From Prinsepia uniflora (taxonomy: Eukaryota; Streptophyta; Magnoliopsida; Rosales; Rosaceae), in the NCBI GenBank assembly GCA_032719365.1, contig CM064862.1:87966503-88030502 (forward strand): a stretch of 64,000 nucleotides of DNA, written 5' to 3'. A program made the position numbers and the translations under genes. Positions 13,696-25,728 of the stretch are shown here, in pieces; positions within the stretch are counted from its first letter, which is position 1; each line of letters begins with the position of its first letter. The notes under the pieces were generated by a model, which worked only from the letters and a program-made list of their open reading frames with translations, was not told where the DNA came from and searched no databases.

Positions 13696-16600
13696 TGTAA
13701 CAACCCGTCCTGAGAGCCGGGATTAAGATAGTGGTTAAGGTGGGATTAGTGAGGTTTATCGGTGGTTAGGTGGTCCCGATAGATCCGTAAGATTAGAATG
13801 ACGATTTTGCCCCTGACTTGGGCAAAAATGTTGACTTTAGTTCGGGTGGTCAAATGGGTGTTGACCAGTGACCAGTACGTAGTTTAGGATGTCACGAATC
13901 CATAGGCAGGTGGCACGCCTGATTCCGACATCCGAGGAGGAAGTTATGATGTTCGGAAGGTTGAGGGTATAACCGTAAGTTGGTTAAAAGAAGGGGAAAC
14001 ATTGACTTTTTGGACGATCGGGTTTTGGTACGTAGACCGAGGATGGTTATGTAGATCTCGTTGTCCTGAGTTCGATGACAGGCGGCACGTGTTCATCGGA
14101 CTTACGATGTGGGAGTTACGGGTCTAGGAAGTTAGTGGAAAAAGTGTAAAATTGGGTTAAAAGGAGGGGCAGTTTGGTCTTTTGTGCTCTGGAAATTGTG
14201 CAGAGAAAGGGACAGATGGACGGTTGGGATTGAGCCATGTGGGAGAGGATGGAGTGGATGGTGACATGTGGCAGGTGTGTAGTGGCTTCTAGGGGGTTCT
14301 TGTGTGTGTGCGCGGTTCCAATAATTGGGGTGCACTCGTGTGTGTTCGTGTTCTTCAACCAGAGTGAAACAGAGGGAGATTGTGAGGAAGAATTGAGGGT
14401 TGATCGAGGGTTCTGGTGAGTTGTGAGTGTGTGAGAGTGAGCAGGGAGTGAGAGGGAAGCAGTGAGAGAGGCTGACGGTGTGGTGGCTGTGTGTGAGGGC
14501 GTCGAGAGCTGCGGGAAAATCAGGGGGAAAACAGGAAGGAAATCAGGGAGGTTGTGCGAAATCGTGGCGGTGGCTGCCGTGTACGGTGCTACTGAGATCG
14601 TGGTGGTGTCGTGAGGGGTGCGAGGAGTCCACCAGCCCCAGGGGAGCTCACGATGGTGACGGAAGGCAGGTAATTCCCTCATCCCCATTCCGATACTCTG
14701 TTTAGCCGTAGAAGTTCAAAATGGAAGTCGTAGCCTTAGAGGTAGAATCGTTGAGTCTAGGGTGGTCTAGGTGACTCAGGGGAGGCCTGGGTATCTCCTG
14801 GTTGTACTGCCGTGATGGGGGTATACGGTGGCGGTTAGCACGACGGCAGGTGCTCTGCGTGCTCTGTTTTAGCCATGACTTTCAAACCGAAAGTCGTGAA
14901 GATTGGCGTAGAGTCGACGTTCCAGGTGAGTTGGGTACGGTTTAAAATGGTCCTAGGAATCGTCTGGTGTTGCCACCGTGACGGGAGGTGACCTGGGTGG
15001 CTGGGAAGGCAAACAGGGGAGTTCGGGCCGTCTGGTTCGAGCTTGAGTCGATGAGCTACGGGTTGAATCGCGGTGATTCAAGGACGGGGATGGATAGAGT
15101 AGGGCTGGATGAAGCTAGAGGTGAAGAAAGGAGGTGAAATGGTGGCCGGACAGCAGAGAAAAGGTTTCGCCGGTCCGAGTTGCAGCACTGGTGTGAACCG
15201 GGTCGACGTGAGGTTGAAGGTGGTACTGTAGCTGGCGCGTGAGGGCCACGCGCAGCCACTTTGGGCGGCGCGTGGGGGCGCGTGCGGCGGTCCTAGGAAA
15301 AGTGGTCAACATGGTTTTTGGTCCAGGAGTTGTGACGAGTCCATTGGAATTAGTTTCGGGTTAATCGGACGTCGTTTGAGTTTAGTTTCGCGAGGGTGAA
15401 GGTTTAGGGTTCCGGTTCGTTACGTTTAGGACCCGGGGATTTTTGAGGGAATTTAGGTGAATACTCGTGGACGTGTTAGTGACGTAATTTGGTGGTTGTT
15501 GACAGGATCGGGATTTCCCGAGAAAGCCGAGGAACGTGCAGGACGTTCGGGACGCGATTGAGGGCTTGGTACTGTGAGTGGACCCTTTCCTTAAACTCGA
15601 ACATGCAAAACTGTTTTCTATACTTGTTTTATTTATGTGAGTTCATGATTGTTGGATTTATGATGTGATTTTACATAATTGCGCATTTTTCGAGAAAATA
15701 CGGTATTTGGCACGTTTTACGATAAAATGTTGATTTCTGATTATAATGTTATAGTGTTGGGATTTCAAATGATAAATGATTTCTAATGATTATAAATGGA
15801 TTTTGGAACATGATTTCGATGATCAAGGTTTTTGGTTTTAGAATCGGATTTCGGGAAGCAGAATTTGGTTTTAAAGTTGAAAAGTGGATTCCGGATTTGG
15901 GTTCGGAATGACGGTTTTGGATGCCGGAATGGCATCTGACCGGTGATTTCGGATTCGGGTTTGGATGAGGATTTAGACATGGTTTTCAAATAGTTTTTGG
16001 ATTGGATTTGCTGGATCTGGTTATTGGGTTTAAAGACCCGGATATTGATTTGACGGGGGACGGGCCCGGATTGAGTTTAAAGACTCGGGAGTTTAAAGAC
16101 TCGGATATATTGATATTTCCCCCTGTAGGCCTGTTGAGTTTAAAGACTCGGGAGTTTAAAGACTCGGATTATTGAGGCCTGAATTGAGTTTAAAGACTCG
16201 GGAGTTTAAAGACTCGGATAGGTCCAGCAGGTTTGATCAGAAATGATGATTTGATGTTCATGGTTCATGATATGGTCTTATGGTACATATGCTATGTTTC
16301 TTATGATATTTTATAGTGTTTCTGTTTCTTATGATGTTTTCTGGTGATTGATTATAACTGTTTTGATAATTGAGTTATGCATGTGGTTTCAAAACGGAGG
16401 GTTAAACTCGGTTTTCTGATAAATGGTTTTAGAACTTTTCTTTTACTCTGGTCCACTCACACCTTCTGTTTTAAATTGCCCTCCAGGTTGTGGAGCTAGC
16501 GCGGGGTCCTGACGTCGAGGCAGTGTCTGAGGCATAGAAGTGACGAGCAGGGTCCCAGAGTGCTTAAGTTTTTCTTCCACGTGCGTGTAATTGTCATCGG

Positions 16601-16758
16601 TTTTTATTTCATTGTATTCGTCCTATGCTCTGTAAACTCTAACTTCGGTTTTTTTTATTGAGTGCTTTCTCCTGCGTCTGACTGTTTTTGTGTCGGGATG
16701 TCAGATGGGAGCAGGATTTACCTCGGGTTTCGGGGTGAAACCGGGGTGGGTCCTGACA
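13696..16758 (+). mobile_element. Solo Tekay-type gypsy LTR (3063 bp), plus orientation
   Basis: It opens TGTAACAACCCG at 13696 and ends CCTGACA at 16758. The flanks carry a perfect target duplication GATTG (13691-13695, 16759-16763). It lies within copia gag, opposite in orientation to the neighbouring solo LTR. Features: two related U3 blocks around 13850-13945 and 14000-14120, the GC-rich hairpin 15247-15274, seven short hairpins 16026-16215 and the terminal stem 16677-16682/16700-16705. The 190-codon minus frame at 14116-14688 is low-complexity and is not a gene. Confidence 0.95.
16026..16215 (+). repeat. LTR hairpin array (GAGT/ACTC type)
   Basis: Seven 14-nt hairpins: one GGGT-TTAAAG-ACCC (16026-16039) and six GAGT-TTAAAG-ACTC (16073, 16089, 16136, 16152, 16186, 16202). 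The stem changes on both arms together. Confidence 0.9.
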
Positions 16759-18094
16759 GATTGGCAGGAGGAGAAGAGCCCTGATAGGAGTAGTTCTCCC
16801 TTTGATAACAGTGTGTAGCTGTGTGACCAGTCTTCCAGCAAATTTGACATGGATCACTGACCCTGGTGGGTTGACTCTGATGTCGATAATAGCAGTCAGA
16901 TGCTATATGTCCTCTTTTTGCACATATTTGACAGGCTGAAGGTTGCTGATAACCATTTTGAGTAGGTGTTTCAAGAATTCCAGAGGAAGAATTCTGGCAT
17001 GCATTGTTCATCCTTCCATTGTTCCAACTCCCATTATTGCCATTGTTCCAATTCCCATTACTGCCATTATTCCAGTTCCTGGAATTGCCTCCACCATAAG
17101 AGTTGTTCCACCTTCCTTTGTTCTTGTTTTTGTTTCCATTTCCTCTTCCTCCATAGTTAAAATTGCTGTTGTTATTAAAATTGTTATTGTTGTGACCATT
17201 GTTCTGACTATAGCCTCTATTGAACCCAAAATAATGTGAGTTCTCAGATGTTGGTTGAAGATACCTAAAACTGTTGTTAGGCAAGGCATTGTTAGGTGAT
17301 CCATTATCATTAAAATGACTAATTTCAGAAGAGCCTGAAGTTTCATTATCAAGGTCTGATGAGGATTGAGTGAGAGTACCATTTTTTGTGGCTGTAAATG
17401 CAGACAGGAAAGAGGACTGCATTGAGGTTTGTTCAATCACTGTTTCCTCAACCAACAGTTGAGACCTAAAATCTTTCAAACTTATAGAGCTTTCTCTCCC
17501 ACGGATCACACATCGAAATGTATTATATTCTGCAGGTAGACCCCTTAATGCAAGTATGACAACATCATCATCACCAAAATGGACATTACATGACACCAGG
17601 AGATCTCTTGCATCTTTGATTCTTTGCATGTATTGAGTCATGTTTTCTGAGCCTTTTTTAATATTTTGCAAATCAGTCTTCAATTGGAAAATAGAAGACT
17701 TAGTGGAGGAAGAAAACCTGTCCTTCAAGCTCGTCCACATTTCTTGTGCACTCTTGCATCCAATGACACATGAGATTGCTGATGGTGAGAGTGTTGCAGT
17801 GATCAGTTGCATCATAGCTTGATCATGCATTTTCCATACCAGATAGGCATCCGAAGGAGATGTTCCAATAGCTGGATCTGGGGAAGACTGTAGGGAAGGA
17901 CAAGACCTTGTACCATCAACAAATCCAACGACTCCATTCACACTAAACAGGAGTTCCATCTGAAAATTCCAAGTGATGAAGTTGTGATCATCAAGCTTGA
18001 CAGTCACTGCATTTCCAATTGTTTGAATCAATGAAGCAATAGGAGATTGAAGAATCTGTAACTGGCTAGCAGTAACCATGGTGATTTTAAGCAA
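16759..18094 (-). pseudogene. copia gag (truncated by solo LTR insertion)
   Basis: The frame opens at 18094, or more likely at the second Met at 18079. It encodes a copia capsid of the UBN2/retrotran_gag type (LDDHNFITWNFQMELL near the N-terminus), then an Asn/Gly-rich linker and two CCHC zinc knuckles, CQICAKRGHIASDC and CQICWKTGHTATHC (CX2CX4HX4C). Coding sequence is cut at the solo LTR (GATTG duplication); translation past 16759 runs into LTR sequence. Gag would form the particle shell and bind RNA. It is intact to the break, but it cannot be read through into pol. Confidence 0.92.
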
Positions 18095-18304
18095 CTCACT
18101 AGTGGCTTATCTTGTAAAGAAATCAGAGAGAAGAAATGAGGACTTTCTTGAAATTCTGCAAACTCAAAGAGGAAAAAAGAAATTTTCTCGAAATTCTGTG
18201 AAACCAGAGAAGAATAGAAGAAATTTTCTCGAGATTTTCTTGAGACGCGGAAGCTTGAGGCTAGAATCACTCGTGAATGGGATTAACCATGGATCACGAG
18301 ACTA

Positions 18305-18316
18305 GCTCTGATACCA
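18305..18316 (-). other. copia primer binding site (initiator Met tRNA)
   Basis: On the minus strand this reads TGGTATCAGAGC, the complement of the plant initiator-Met tRNA 3' end. It lies directly next to the 5' LTR at 18317. Confidence 0.93.
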
Positions 18317-18761
18317 TATTAGGTTTTGAGGTTCTTGAGTTTTTGAAGATCGGTTTTGGGAAGGAGATGAAGACTTTAGAGAGAAAAGAAGAGAATTGAA
18401 GAAAGAAAGAATCAGAAAGATGAGTATCGAAAAGTATATTCAAATAAGACTAATTACAATTGCTGATCTATGCAGCTCTTATATGTATTTCTCTATTGCT
18501 TAGCTACTAAGAAAGCTAGTTTAACAGTTTAAAACAGCCTAGCTAACTACTAACAGATTCTAACAATTCTTGGCTGTTTGCACAGTTGTAGGACAGTGAC
18601 AGTATTAGGAGCACAGCATCCATAGTGATTTGTAGCATAGGAGATCATAGCACTGAGGACCACATTCCACATTTTTCTATTGAACCCGTGCACTGTCATG
18701 CTCTCTTGCAATCTTTGATGACTTGGCACAATCACTTGTACTCTTGATACAACAGCTTACA
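18317..18761 (-). repeat. copia 5' LTR
   Basis: 445 bp, 5 substitutions from the left LTR. Target duplication CACAA follows at 18762-18766. Confidence 0.93.
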
Positions 18762-19025
18762 CACAATAGATTAAAAAATTAATATATTTTTTAACGGTCC
18801 GATTTAGATTTAACATATTTTTAAAATGAAAATCTAAAATCAAAATACTGTTACTAATGAAGCAGTTTGGATTCTCAAACCGTTTGACTTTTTTCCCAGT
18901 CAAAACCAAACCGTTGGATAAAAAATAGTTTGGAGCAGATCGGATAATAGTTTTATCGGATTTATGCCCACCCCTATTTATAAGTTATTTTAATATTGAC
19001 TTGTATGTGAAGTTGCAATCTAGCT

Positions 19026-19026
<1 letters not shown>

Positions 19027-19065
<39 letters not shown>
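19027..19065. repeat. (TA)n microsatellite
   Basis: An uninterrupted dinucleotide run of about 19 units. Confidence 0.95.
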
Positions 19066-19068
<3 letters not shown>

Positions 19069-21112
19069 AGGTTACGTGTAACATTCTCATCTAGATGGAT
19101 GTGTACCATAAATGGGGAATCTGTAGTTATATATACCTAGCTTAATTATGTAGGCATCATGCATATAGGTGTGGAAAAAGGCCATACATTGGCAAAGCAT
19201 GGATCTGGAGTAGATCCAAAGATTTTGTTTCCGTTGGAATTGAATTAGGGTTTAAGGGTAGGGTTTTACATTTAGTGGAATCACGTAATTGATATTAAAC
19301 GTTGAGTGATTTATGAATACCGTTAATTGAAAAATATATATATACATATATATATATATATGAATTATTTCAATAAGATTAATAATGCATTTTAAAGATA
19401 TTATTACTCCGTATATTTCGAATTTCTATAATAGTTTTTGAAAAGAAAAAGAGAGCATAATGTGCTTCTTTTTTCCCTGTTTCCGCAAAAGCTAGCTAAG
19501 AACTTACCTTGATATATAATAACCTAATTAGTTCAGCACTTAACTTGATCAAACTGTGGTTGTTATACCTTAATTACGAGTTTTGTTGTAATTAGTGATC
19601 CGAATTGTACGTTCATTTGTAAGCCTTTCCTTCAATCATAATCTTACGGGAAAATTGGCATTTTCCGATTGCGAATTTGGCCTAACATGTTCAATCATTA
19701 TCAATTTGTTCTTCATATGGTAGTTAATATGCCACCAATTTGAGTCCAATTGGGTCGTATTAGCTCTCGATCTCTATATGCATGACAAAAACTTTATACC
19801 TATTAAAACACTGCTAGTTATCACGAGGAAATTATACAGCTAGCTCAAAGATTTTTCTAAAAACCAGCATGTGAGAAAAACTAATCCTGTGATTGTAGCT
19901 GCATAAAACAATTAAGAAAATGCCATAATTGTGGTGTGGTTAATTCTGAAATGGATGTGCAGAAGTGGACCTGTAGCGACCTGGTACTATATCTACAAAT
20001 ACTCCATGGTGATGATGAAGTAAAATCATCACGATAGCAAATATGATCGTTTATGTGTAAGGATCACGATCGACGATGATCACATTGACGATGATCACAT
20101 TAATCATCATTCGCAATGGATGGTGCAGAATGCATCTCGGCTCGCAGCATTCACAGTCTAATACATGTAGGTCCCACCCACCAATTCCCACAGAGAAAAC
20201 CCAGACAGACAGAGGTATCACGGACGGTCCTCTCAAACGCATCGGGAAACACAAAACTCACGCACACATTCATATATTCACACACTCACTCATGTCTCTC
20301 TATCGGCTGCTATCTATATGTATATACAGCAAACTCACTTTATAATTTCTCTTTTTTTGTTTTTTTTTGTTGGTTTATGGTTTGATAATTAATTAAGTAA
20401 TAAATTAATTAGTAGGGGTACTACTTTAATTATGACAGTAATCATTTTAAAGCTGATCAAGTTCAAAGGATCGGTAAAAAGGCAAGCAACTTTCTGAAGA
20501 AGAAGAAGACCTTTGTTTTTGTTAATTTATTGGTCAATGAGAAAACCTTTTTTGATCTGGCTGTAGCTAGTTTCAATAACCTTTTCAAATTCTCAATTAG
20601 ACAATCTCTTAATTGACTTCCATGGAAAATGTTGCACACACTAATCAAGCTAGTTTAGGGCCCCAAGTGACAGGACATTAATTGTTGTTTTTTATACCAA
20701 CACTCAATACTCAGATTGTGTTCAAACTGAGCAAGAAAAATTAGGGTTATTTGATTGCTAATGTTGTGCAAATAATCATCTGCCCTGAGGATAATTTGAA
20801 ATTTTCATTGAACAATCAAAGTCGTCCTCCATGATTACACTGATCTAATTAATAAAAAATAAAAACAAGTAATTAGTTAAATATTTTTTTATTGATAACA
20901 TTTATTCAATATATGTATGTATATATATATATATGTGTGTTTATTTTTCTTATAGCATTTATCAAACTAAATAGACTTCCAAAAATACAAAAAAAAATCA
21001 CTCATGAGCTATATGCATGCAATGCCAAGCATACAGAGGATTGCCACATAACTTGATATTTCGAAGCTTAAATGTTAAAAAAAAAAAAATTGACTTGATC
21101 TCTAACTCGGCT

Positions 21113-21223
21113 CTATAAATTTTGCCATAATTTTTCTTTTTGTTAACTAGGGATATATATATTTTGGATCTATAAATTTTGACATTTTTCTTTTCCTTAA
21201 CTAGGGATATATATACTTTGGAC
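21113..21223 (+). repeat. 57-bp tandem duplication
   Basis: Units at 21113-21169 and 21170-21223 both run 'ctataaatttt' to 'aactagggatatatata.tttgga'. They differ by a few substitutions and small indels. Confidence 0.85.
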
Positions 21224-21699
21224 GCACCATATTACATACGCCTCAAGCATAAAAAATTCCGTTTTGTGTAGTTATAAGTCGCAATTCTCCCTTTGAACTA
21301 ACTCATCTACACTTACGGAGAGGGCTATACAAGAATAACCCTAAAAGAATTGATTGAATACTTAAGACATCCCAAACTTATACTCTCATCACGTAGACCA
21401 CCCTTAGTGATTAATTTTGCCATATTAGTAAAGCCGTGTTGTATTTAATTATTAATACTCTAGAGAACTTACTCAACTAGCATGTGTGAGTTTATTAATT
21501 TATATTAGCAAGAATGACAACGTTAGTGTATATTTATAAGCATAATTGGAATGAGAGCTGAGAAAACAACAAAACGCACACTACCCTACACATTCTGAGC
21601 CTAAGCTAAGACTAGCTCTCATGACTCTGCCCTTCGCACACTTCCACTTTTCGTATACGTGTGTGAGTGACTCTCTGAGAGTGAGAGGGAGAGAGATAA

Positions 21700-22219
21700 A
21701 GATCGATGATGGCGGTGGTGGCCCATGAAAAATATATGGCTGACCGACTTTGAGGATATGAGAGCTCCATAAAGCAGACTTATATACGCGTTAGACTATG
21801 ACCCCAGAGAGAAAAGTTGAGAAAGAACGAAAGGAAGAAAAGAGAGAGCTTAGTTCTAGCTTAGCAACAAAAAACAAATATTTTTATATATATATATATG
21901 CTCTCTCTTTTAAGTCATGATGTTTTTTTGGTTTTTTCTCTTAGAAATCAAGCAGACAAGGCCAGAAAGCTAAGCAGATCATCATCATCCTCCCTCCTTT
22001 CTTTTTGTGAGAGTTTTTTTTTTGTAATTTACAGTACTCTCGAAAACACACTTGATTTGGGTTTTTGGCACAATCGGTATGTGTCTAACATAACCCACTT
22101 GTTTTCCTTTTTCTTTTTTGTTTCTAGTTTCCAAAACTAGTCTGTTTTTTATCTTTTGCGTTTGCTAAATTACAAGAGGGAAGCAGTTATTTTGAGTAAA
22201 GAGAGAGAGAGGGAGAGAA
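21700..22219 (+). promoter_or_regulatory. Probable 5' leader and core promoter of the IDD gene
   Basis: The stretch is rich in GAGA and CT runs, has TATATATATA just before 21898 and ends in a GA-rich leader touching the ATG. An upstream ATG at 21898 opens an 80-codon frame that ends before the main start. Without transcripts the true start site and any leader intron cannot be fixed. Confidence 0.45.
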
Positions 22220-23932
22220 ATGATGTCCAGTAGTGATGGGTTTTCGGTTATGCCTTCTGCCATTGATGGGTTTGCTCAGGATCACCAACTCAATGCAAAC
22301 CCTAGCACCCAAAAACCCAATCTTTCTAACCCGGTCGTCGCCAAGAAGAAGAGAAATTTACCCGGAACACCAGGCAAATATTGATCGATCTAGTTCATGC
22401 TACTTAATCTTTTCACAGTCGTTAATTTTAGTTCTAATTTTGAAGTTTACTTTTGTAGATCCGGATGCTGAGGTTATTGCTTTGTCGCCGACGACTCTCA
22501 TGGCCACGAACCGATTCGTGTGCGAAATATGCAACAAAGGGTTTCAGAGGGACCAGAATTTACAACTTCATCGGAGGGGCCACAATCTGCCGTGGAAACT
22601 GAAACAAAGGCTGAACAAAGAGGTGAAGAAGAAGGTGTATATTTGCCCGGAGAAGAGCTGCGTCCACCATGACCCGTCGAGAGCTCTCGGGGACCTCACC
22701 GGAATCAAGAAGCATTTCAGCCGGAAACATGGCGAGAAGAAGTGGAAGTGCGAAAAGTGTTCCAAGAAATACGCCGTCCAATCCGATTGGAAAGCTCACT
22801 CCAAGACTTGTGGCACTCGAGAGTACAAATGTGACTGTGGCACCCTCTTTTCCAGGTAATCAAACAATATGTTCATATTACAAGGAAATTGAATGGATTT
22901 TAATGGGATTTCAGGTTTGACTTTAATGCAAATAGATTATAGGTATATTATATATTATGATTGGGTAATAAATATGTTTTTTGTTTTTTTATATCGGTTG
23001 AAATAATTAATAGGAAAGATAGCTTCATAACCCATAGGGCATTTTGCGATGCCCTAACTGAGGAGAGTGCGAGGATGACCACATCAAATTCTTTGGCGAC
23101 GAATCTCCATTTCGGAAATGATACAATGTTAAACAGTGCCATGATGATCAATGGTCAAGCGGTTCATCATCATCATCATCATCAAGATCATGTAGCTGAG
23201 CTTGCTCAGTTTGGGCAAGCTGGATTGATGAGACCAGATTTCAACGGCTTAGAACATGAGAAACCAAGATGGCAACTTAATCTCATGGACAGCATGGCAC
23301 CACCAAATCATCACCATCCTAATAACCAGCTCTATGTGACGTCATCAACTTCTAATGCCTTCCCAGATCATATGGTTCAAATGTCGTACCCCAACAATGT
23401 CAGTCTTTTTGGCTCATCAAATTCTAATCTCTCCTTGTCGTCACCGGAATGCGTCGGAGGAGCATCGAAGCCACCTCCAGCTCCGATGTCAGCCACAGCA
23501 CTTTTGCAGAAGGCAGCCCAATTGGGCTCAACCAGGAGCAACAATGGGAGCAGCTTGGGAGTGAATGTGATGTCCACGTCTGCATCTTCTTCAAACACTC
23601 TGATGAGGAGCTTTAGCAATTCTTCTATGAATAACCAAGGGCAATCGAGCGAGCTCCATCAAGTGGTGCAAAATTCAAGCTCACTAGCAGGTTCGGCATC
23701 CAACGGTTCGAGTAGCTCGACGCTTGAAGAGCTGATGAACCATATCCAACGGGGTTCAAGCGGTATCGGAAATCTTAACCATCAAAATAGTCTGACTAGA
23801 GACTTTTTGGGCATGGGAGGAGGCGGAGGAGGCGATCCATTAATGTCGCATAATAATAGTAGGCCAATGTTTTCTCCACAAGAGCTTGCCAAGTTTGCAT
23901 CTTCAATGAGCCAACTCAGTGGCAACAATTAG
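22220..23932 (+). CDS. INDETERMINATE-DOMAIN (IDD) C2H2 zinc finger transcription factor
   Basis: Exons 22220-22373, 22459-22855 and 23014-23932 give 489 residues. The N-terminus carries the NLS-like KKKRNLPGTP, followed by the ID domain: C2H2 finger 73-93, C2H2 finger 114-142, C2HC finger 149-169 and C2HC finger 176-195 ending HRAFC. C-terminal motifs are MSATALLQKAAQ and TRDFLG, typical of IDD proteins that bind DELLA/SHR/SCR partners, and there is a short His run. IDD proteins are nuclear DNA-binding regulators of root patterning, gibberellin signalling and metabolism. The combination looks most like the IDD4/IDD5/IDD6 group, but the exact orthologue is not decided. Intron 1 uses a GC donor (CAG|GCAAAT) at 22374; intron 2 is GT-AG. 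The start is the first of two adjacent ATGs. Confidence 0.95.
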
Positions 23933-25158
23933 AGTGAGGAATAAAGGACGTAAAACCGAGTTACAAAACGTTGAAAACTCGGATTGGGGTCATGAGTACT
24001 GAGTGAGGATACAGGAAGGACCGAGTTGGCTACGTGTGGACCGCATGGTAGCTAGGGTGCAGAAAGGTACGTACGTACTGGATCAATAACAGAGCTGGGG
24101 CTGGGGCTGGGGCTGTGGATGGAGCAAAGGAAGGCAGGTGGTCACAGCTAGTTGGCTAGCTGGCCGGGTACCTCCATAGATGAGTTCTTGGGAGATGGTG
24201 GGGCCCAACATTTTGTATTTTGCATGTCTGAAAGAGAAAGAACCAAGAGCAAAACTCCAAGTCGACCGTTTATATAAATATATTATAGCTAGGTTGCATG
24301 TTTTCCTTGTTGTTACTGTTGTTTTTATCTGGCTTCATCCTGTGGACATGCTGTTTAATTATTCTTTTCCTCTTATATAAATATATATTTTTTAATTTTG
24401 ATGGTCTCTTGCACTGTTGAAAAGAATTGTTTAGGGCATGCAGTTGGTGATCCATTGGTATTTTTTGTTTTTGGAATTTTTGGATGTGATTTAGCGGAGC
24501 TGAGATGTGAGCACGGAAAACTAGGTGATGCTATGGTTGACCGGTGGTCAAAGTAATCGGCTGTGGTGTCAACGTTGCTGGGTTTCAAAAAGAGAGAGAA
24601 GACTTCTGGCCGCCTGATTCATTTGCTAACGTGCGCATGCACCGCTGTAGTTGCTAATGGAATTGGTTTGATCATCCACTGCACGTACGTAATATAAATT
24701 AAGACGTAGCTATATATATATATATATATATATACATACATATAGCTAGGTTAGTGGAGTTGTTCATCGGGCTCTACTTTACAATCTAATCTTCATTTGA
24801 TCGGAGATATACTTTAATAATAAACTTTTCAAAGTTATAGTACAATGTTGTCATTTGTGACATATATAATTCCAGAAGAAGTCGATCTTCTGTGTTGGCG
24901 TAGGCAGAATCTAGACCTAATTAACAATCCAGGAAAAAAATAAAACGATGGGGGCCAAGGTGGACAGCTGTGTGATACTGATATTGCATTGTCTATTGCC
25001 ACTTGATGCTGTGGCTGGCTGGGTAGAAGAATCAAATTAAAAATAATGAGTTAATTAAATCATCGTCCTACAGTTTAGAGAAAATGAATCAAATTAAAAA
25101 TAATGAGTTAATTAAAATATATATATGTATATATAGATAGAACCTAGCTAGGAAAAAT
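23933..25158. other. IDD 3' region and intergenic DNA
   Basis: The early part is the probable 3' UTR. It contains a G-rich (GGGGCT)3-like run near 24092-24116 that could form a G-quadruplex on the plus strand. Farther on is AT-rich DNA with (TA)n at about 24713-24733. A 31-bp unit is repeated at 25029-25059 and 25086-25116. No gene was seen. Confidence 0.6.
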
Positions 25159-25728
25159 TAAGGGTGGCAATTTTTGACACGACCCGATACACGACTCGAA
25201 ACCCGCACGAAATTTATGCGGGTTAACCCGCACGATTAAAATTTCTGGTCATTTTCGGGTCAACCCGTTATGACCCGTTTATTAAACGGGTGGGTTTCGG
25301 GTCAACCTGTTAACCCGTTTAATAACCTGTTAACCCGTTTAATAAATGGGTAGATTTCGGGTTAACAGGTTAACCCGTATATTGGCTTATACATTGACTC
25401 ATTTAATAAACGTGTCATTACTAACTCATATATCTACCCATTTACTACCTAAATATCTATTAAATTTTATAATTAAAATAGGTTAAACATGTTAAACGGG
25501 TTAAACGGGTCAAACGGGTCATAGGTTAATTAGGTTTTGAGTATGACCTGTTTATTAAATGGGTTAAACGAGTTAAACGGGTTACACGGGTCATTAACAG
25601 GTCGGGTACGGGTTGGACATTCTTGACACGATTATTAAACGGGTCGGATTCGGGTTGGGCATAAATGGGTAAAACAGAATTCATGACACGACACGAACCC
25701 GACACGACACGACCCATTGCCACCCCTA
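25159..25728. mobile_element. hAT-type MITE built of GGGTTAAACGGGT-like repeats (570 bp)
   Basis: The ends are TAAGGGTGGCAAT and, inverted, TAGGGGTGGCAAT (12 of 13 match). They are bounded by a perfect 8-bp duplication GGAAAAAT (25151-25158, 25729-25736), the hallmark of hAT transposition. The interior has no coding capacity. It consists of many direct and inverted copies of short units such as CGGGTTAACCCG and AAACGGGT, so the whole element can fold extensively. It would need a transposase supplied in trans. Confidence 0.9.

Larger units (their letters stand above)
7162..18761 (-). mobile_element. Ty1/copia LTR retrotransposon with two nested solo LTRs
   Basis: Two 445-bp LTRs (7162-7606, 18317-18761) flank gag-pol read on the minus strand. 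The 5-bp target duplication CACAA is present at 7157-7161 and 18762-18766. An initiator-Met tRNA primer site abuts the right LTR and a G-rich polypurine tract abuts the left one. Inside, two gypsy-type solo LTRs account for about 5.8 kb; without them the element is about 5.8 kb. The LTRs differ at 5 of 445 sites by my count. Domain order is gag, protease, integrase, reverse transcriptase, RNase H, as in Pseudoviridae-type elements. It is defective through the insertions and two in-frame stops. Confidence 0.95.
18762..21700. other. Intergenic region upstream of the IDD gene
   Basis: It is AT-rich with a long (TA)n at 19027-19065, a 15-bp tandem pair around 20073-20102 and a 57-bp tandem duplication at 21113-21223. 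The stretch 20110-20300 is less AT-rich and resembles a transcribed leader, but I find no coding frame in it. The distal promoter of the IDD gene probably lies here. Confidence 0.6.

Noticed and set aside
14116..14688. 190-codon minus-strand frame
   Set aside because: It lies wholly inside a solo LTR with defined ends and target duplication, is Thr/Ser/His-rich low-complexity and resembles no family.
16026..16215. Short spaced repeats considered as a CRISPR-like array
   Set aside because: This is a plant LTR, units are 14-nt hairpins with irregular spacing and no cas genes; LTR structure explains it better.
22374..22375. Reading IDD exon 1 through the GC donor
   Set aside because: Read-through meets TGA within four codons, and the conserved PDPDAEV segment follows only if the intron is removed.
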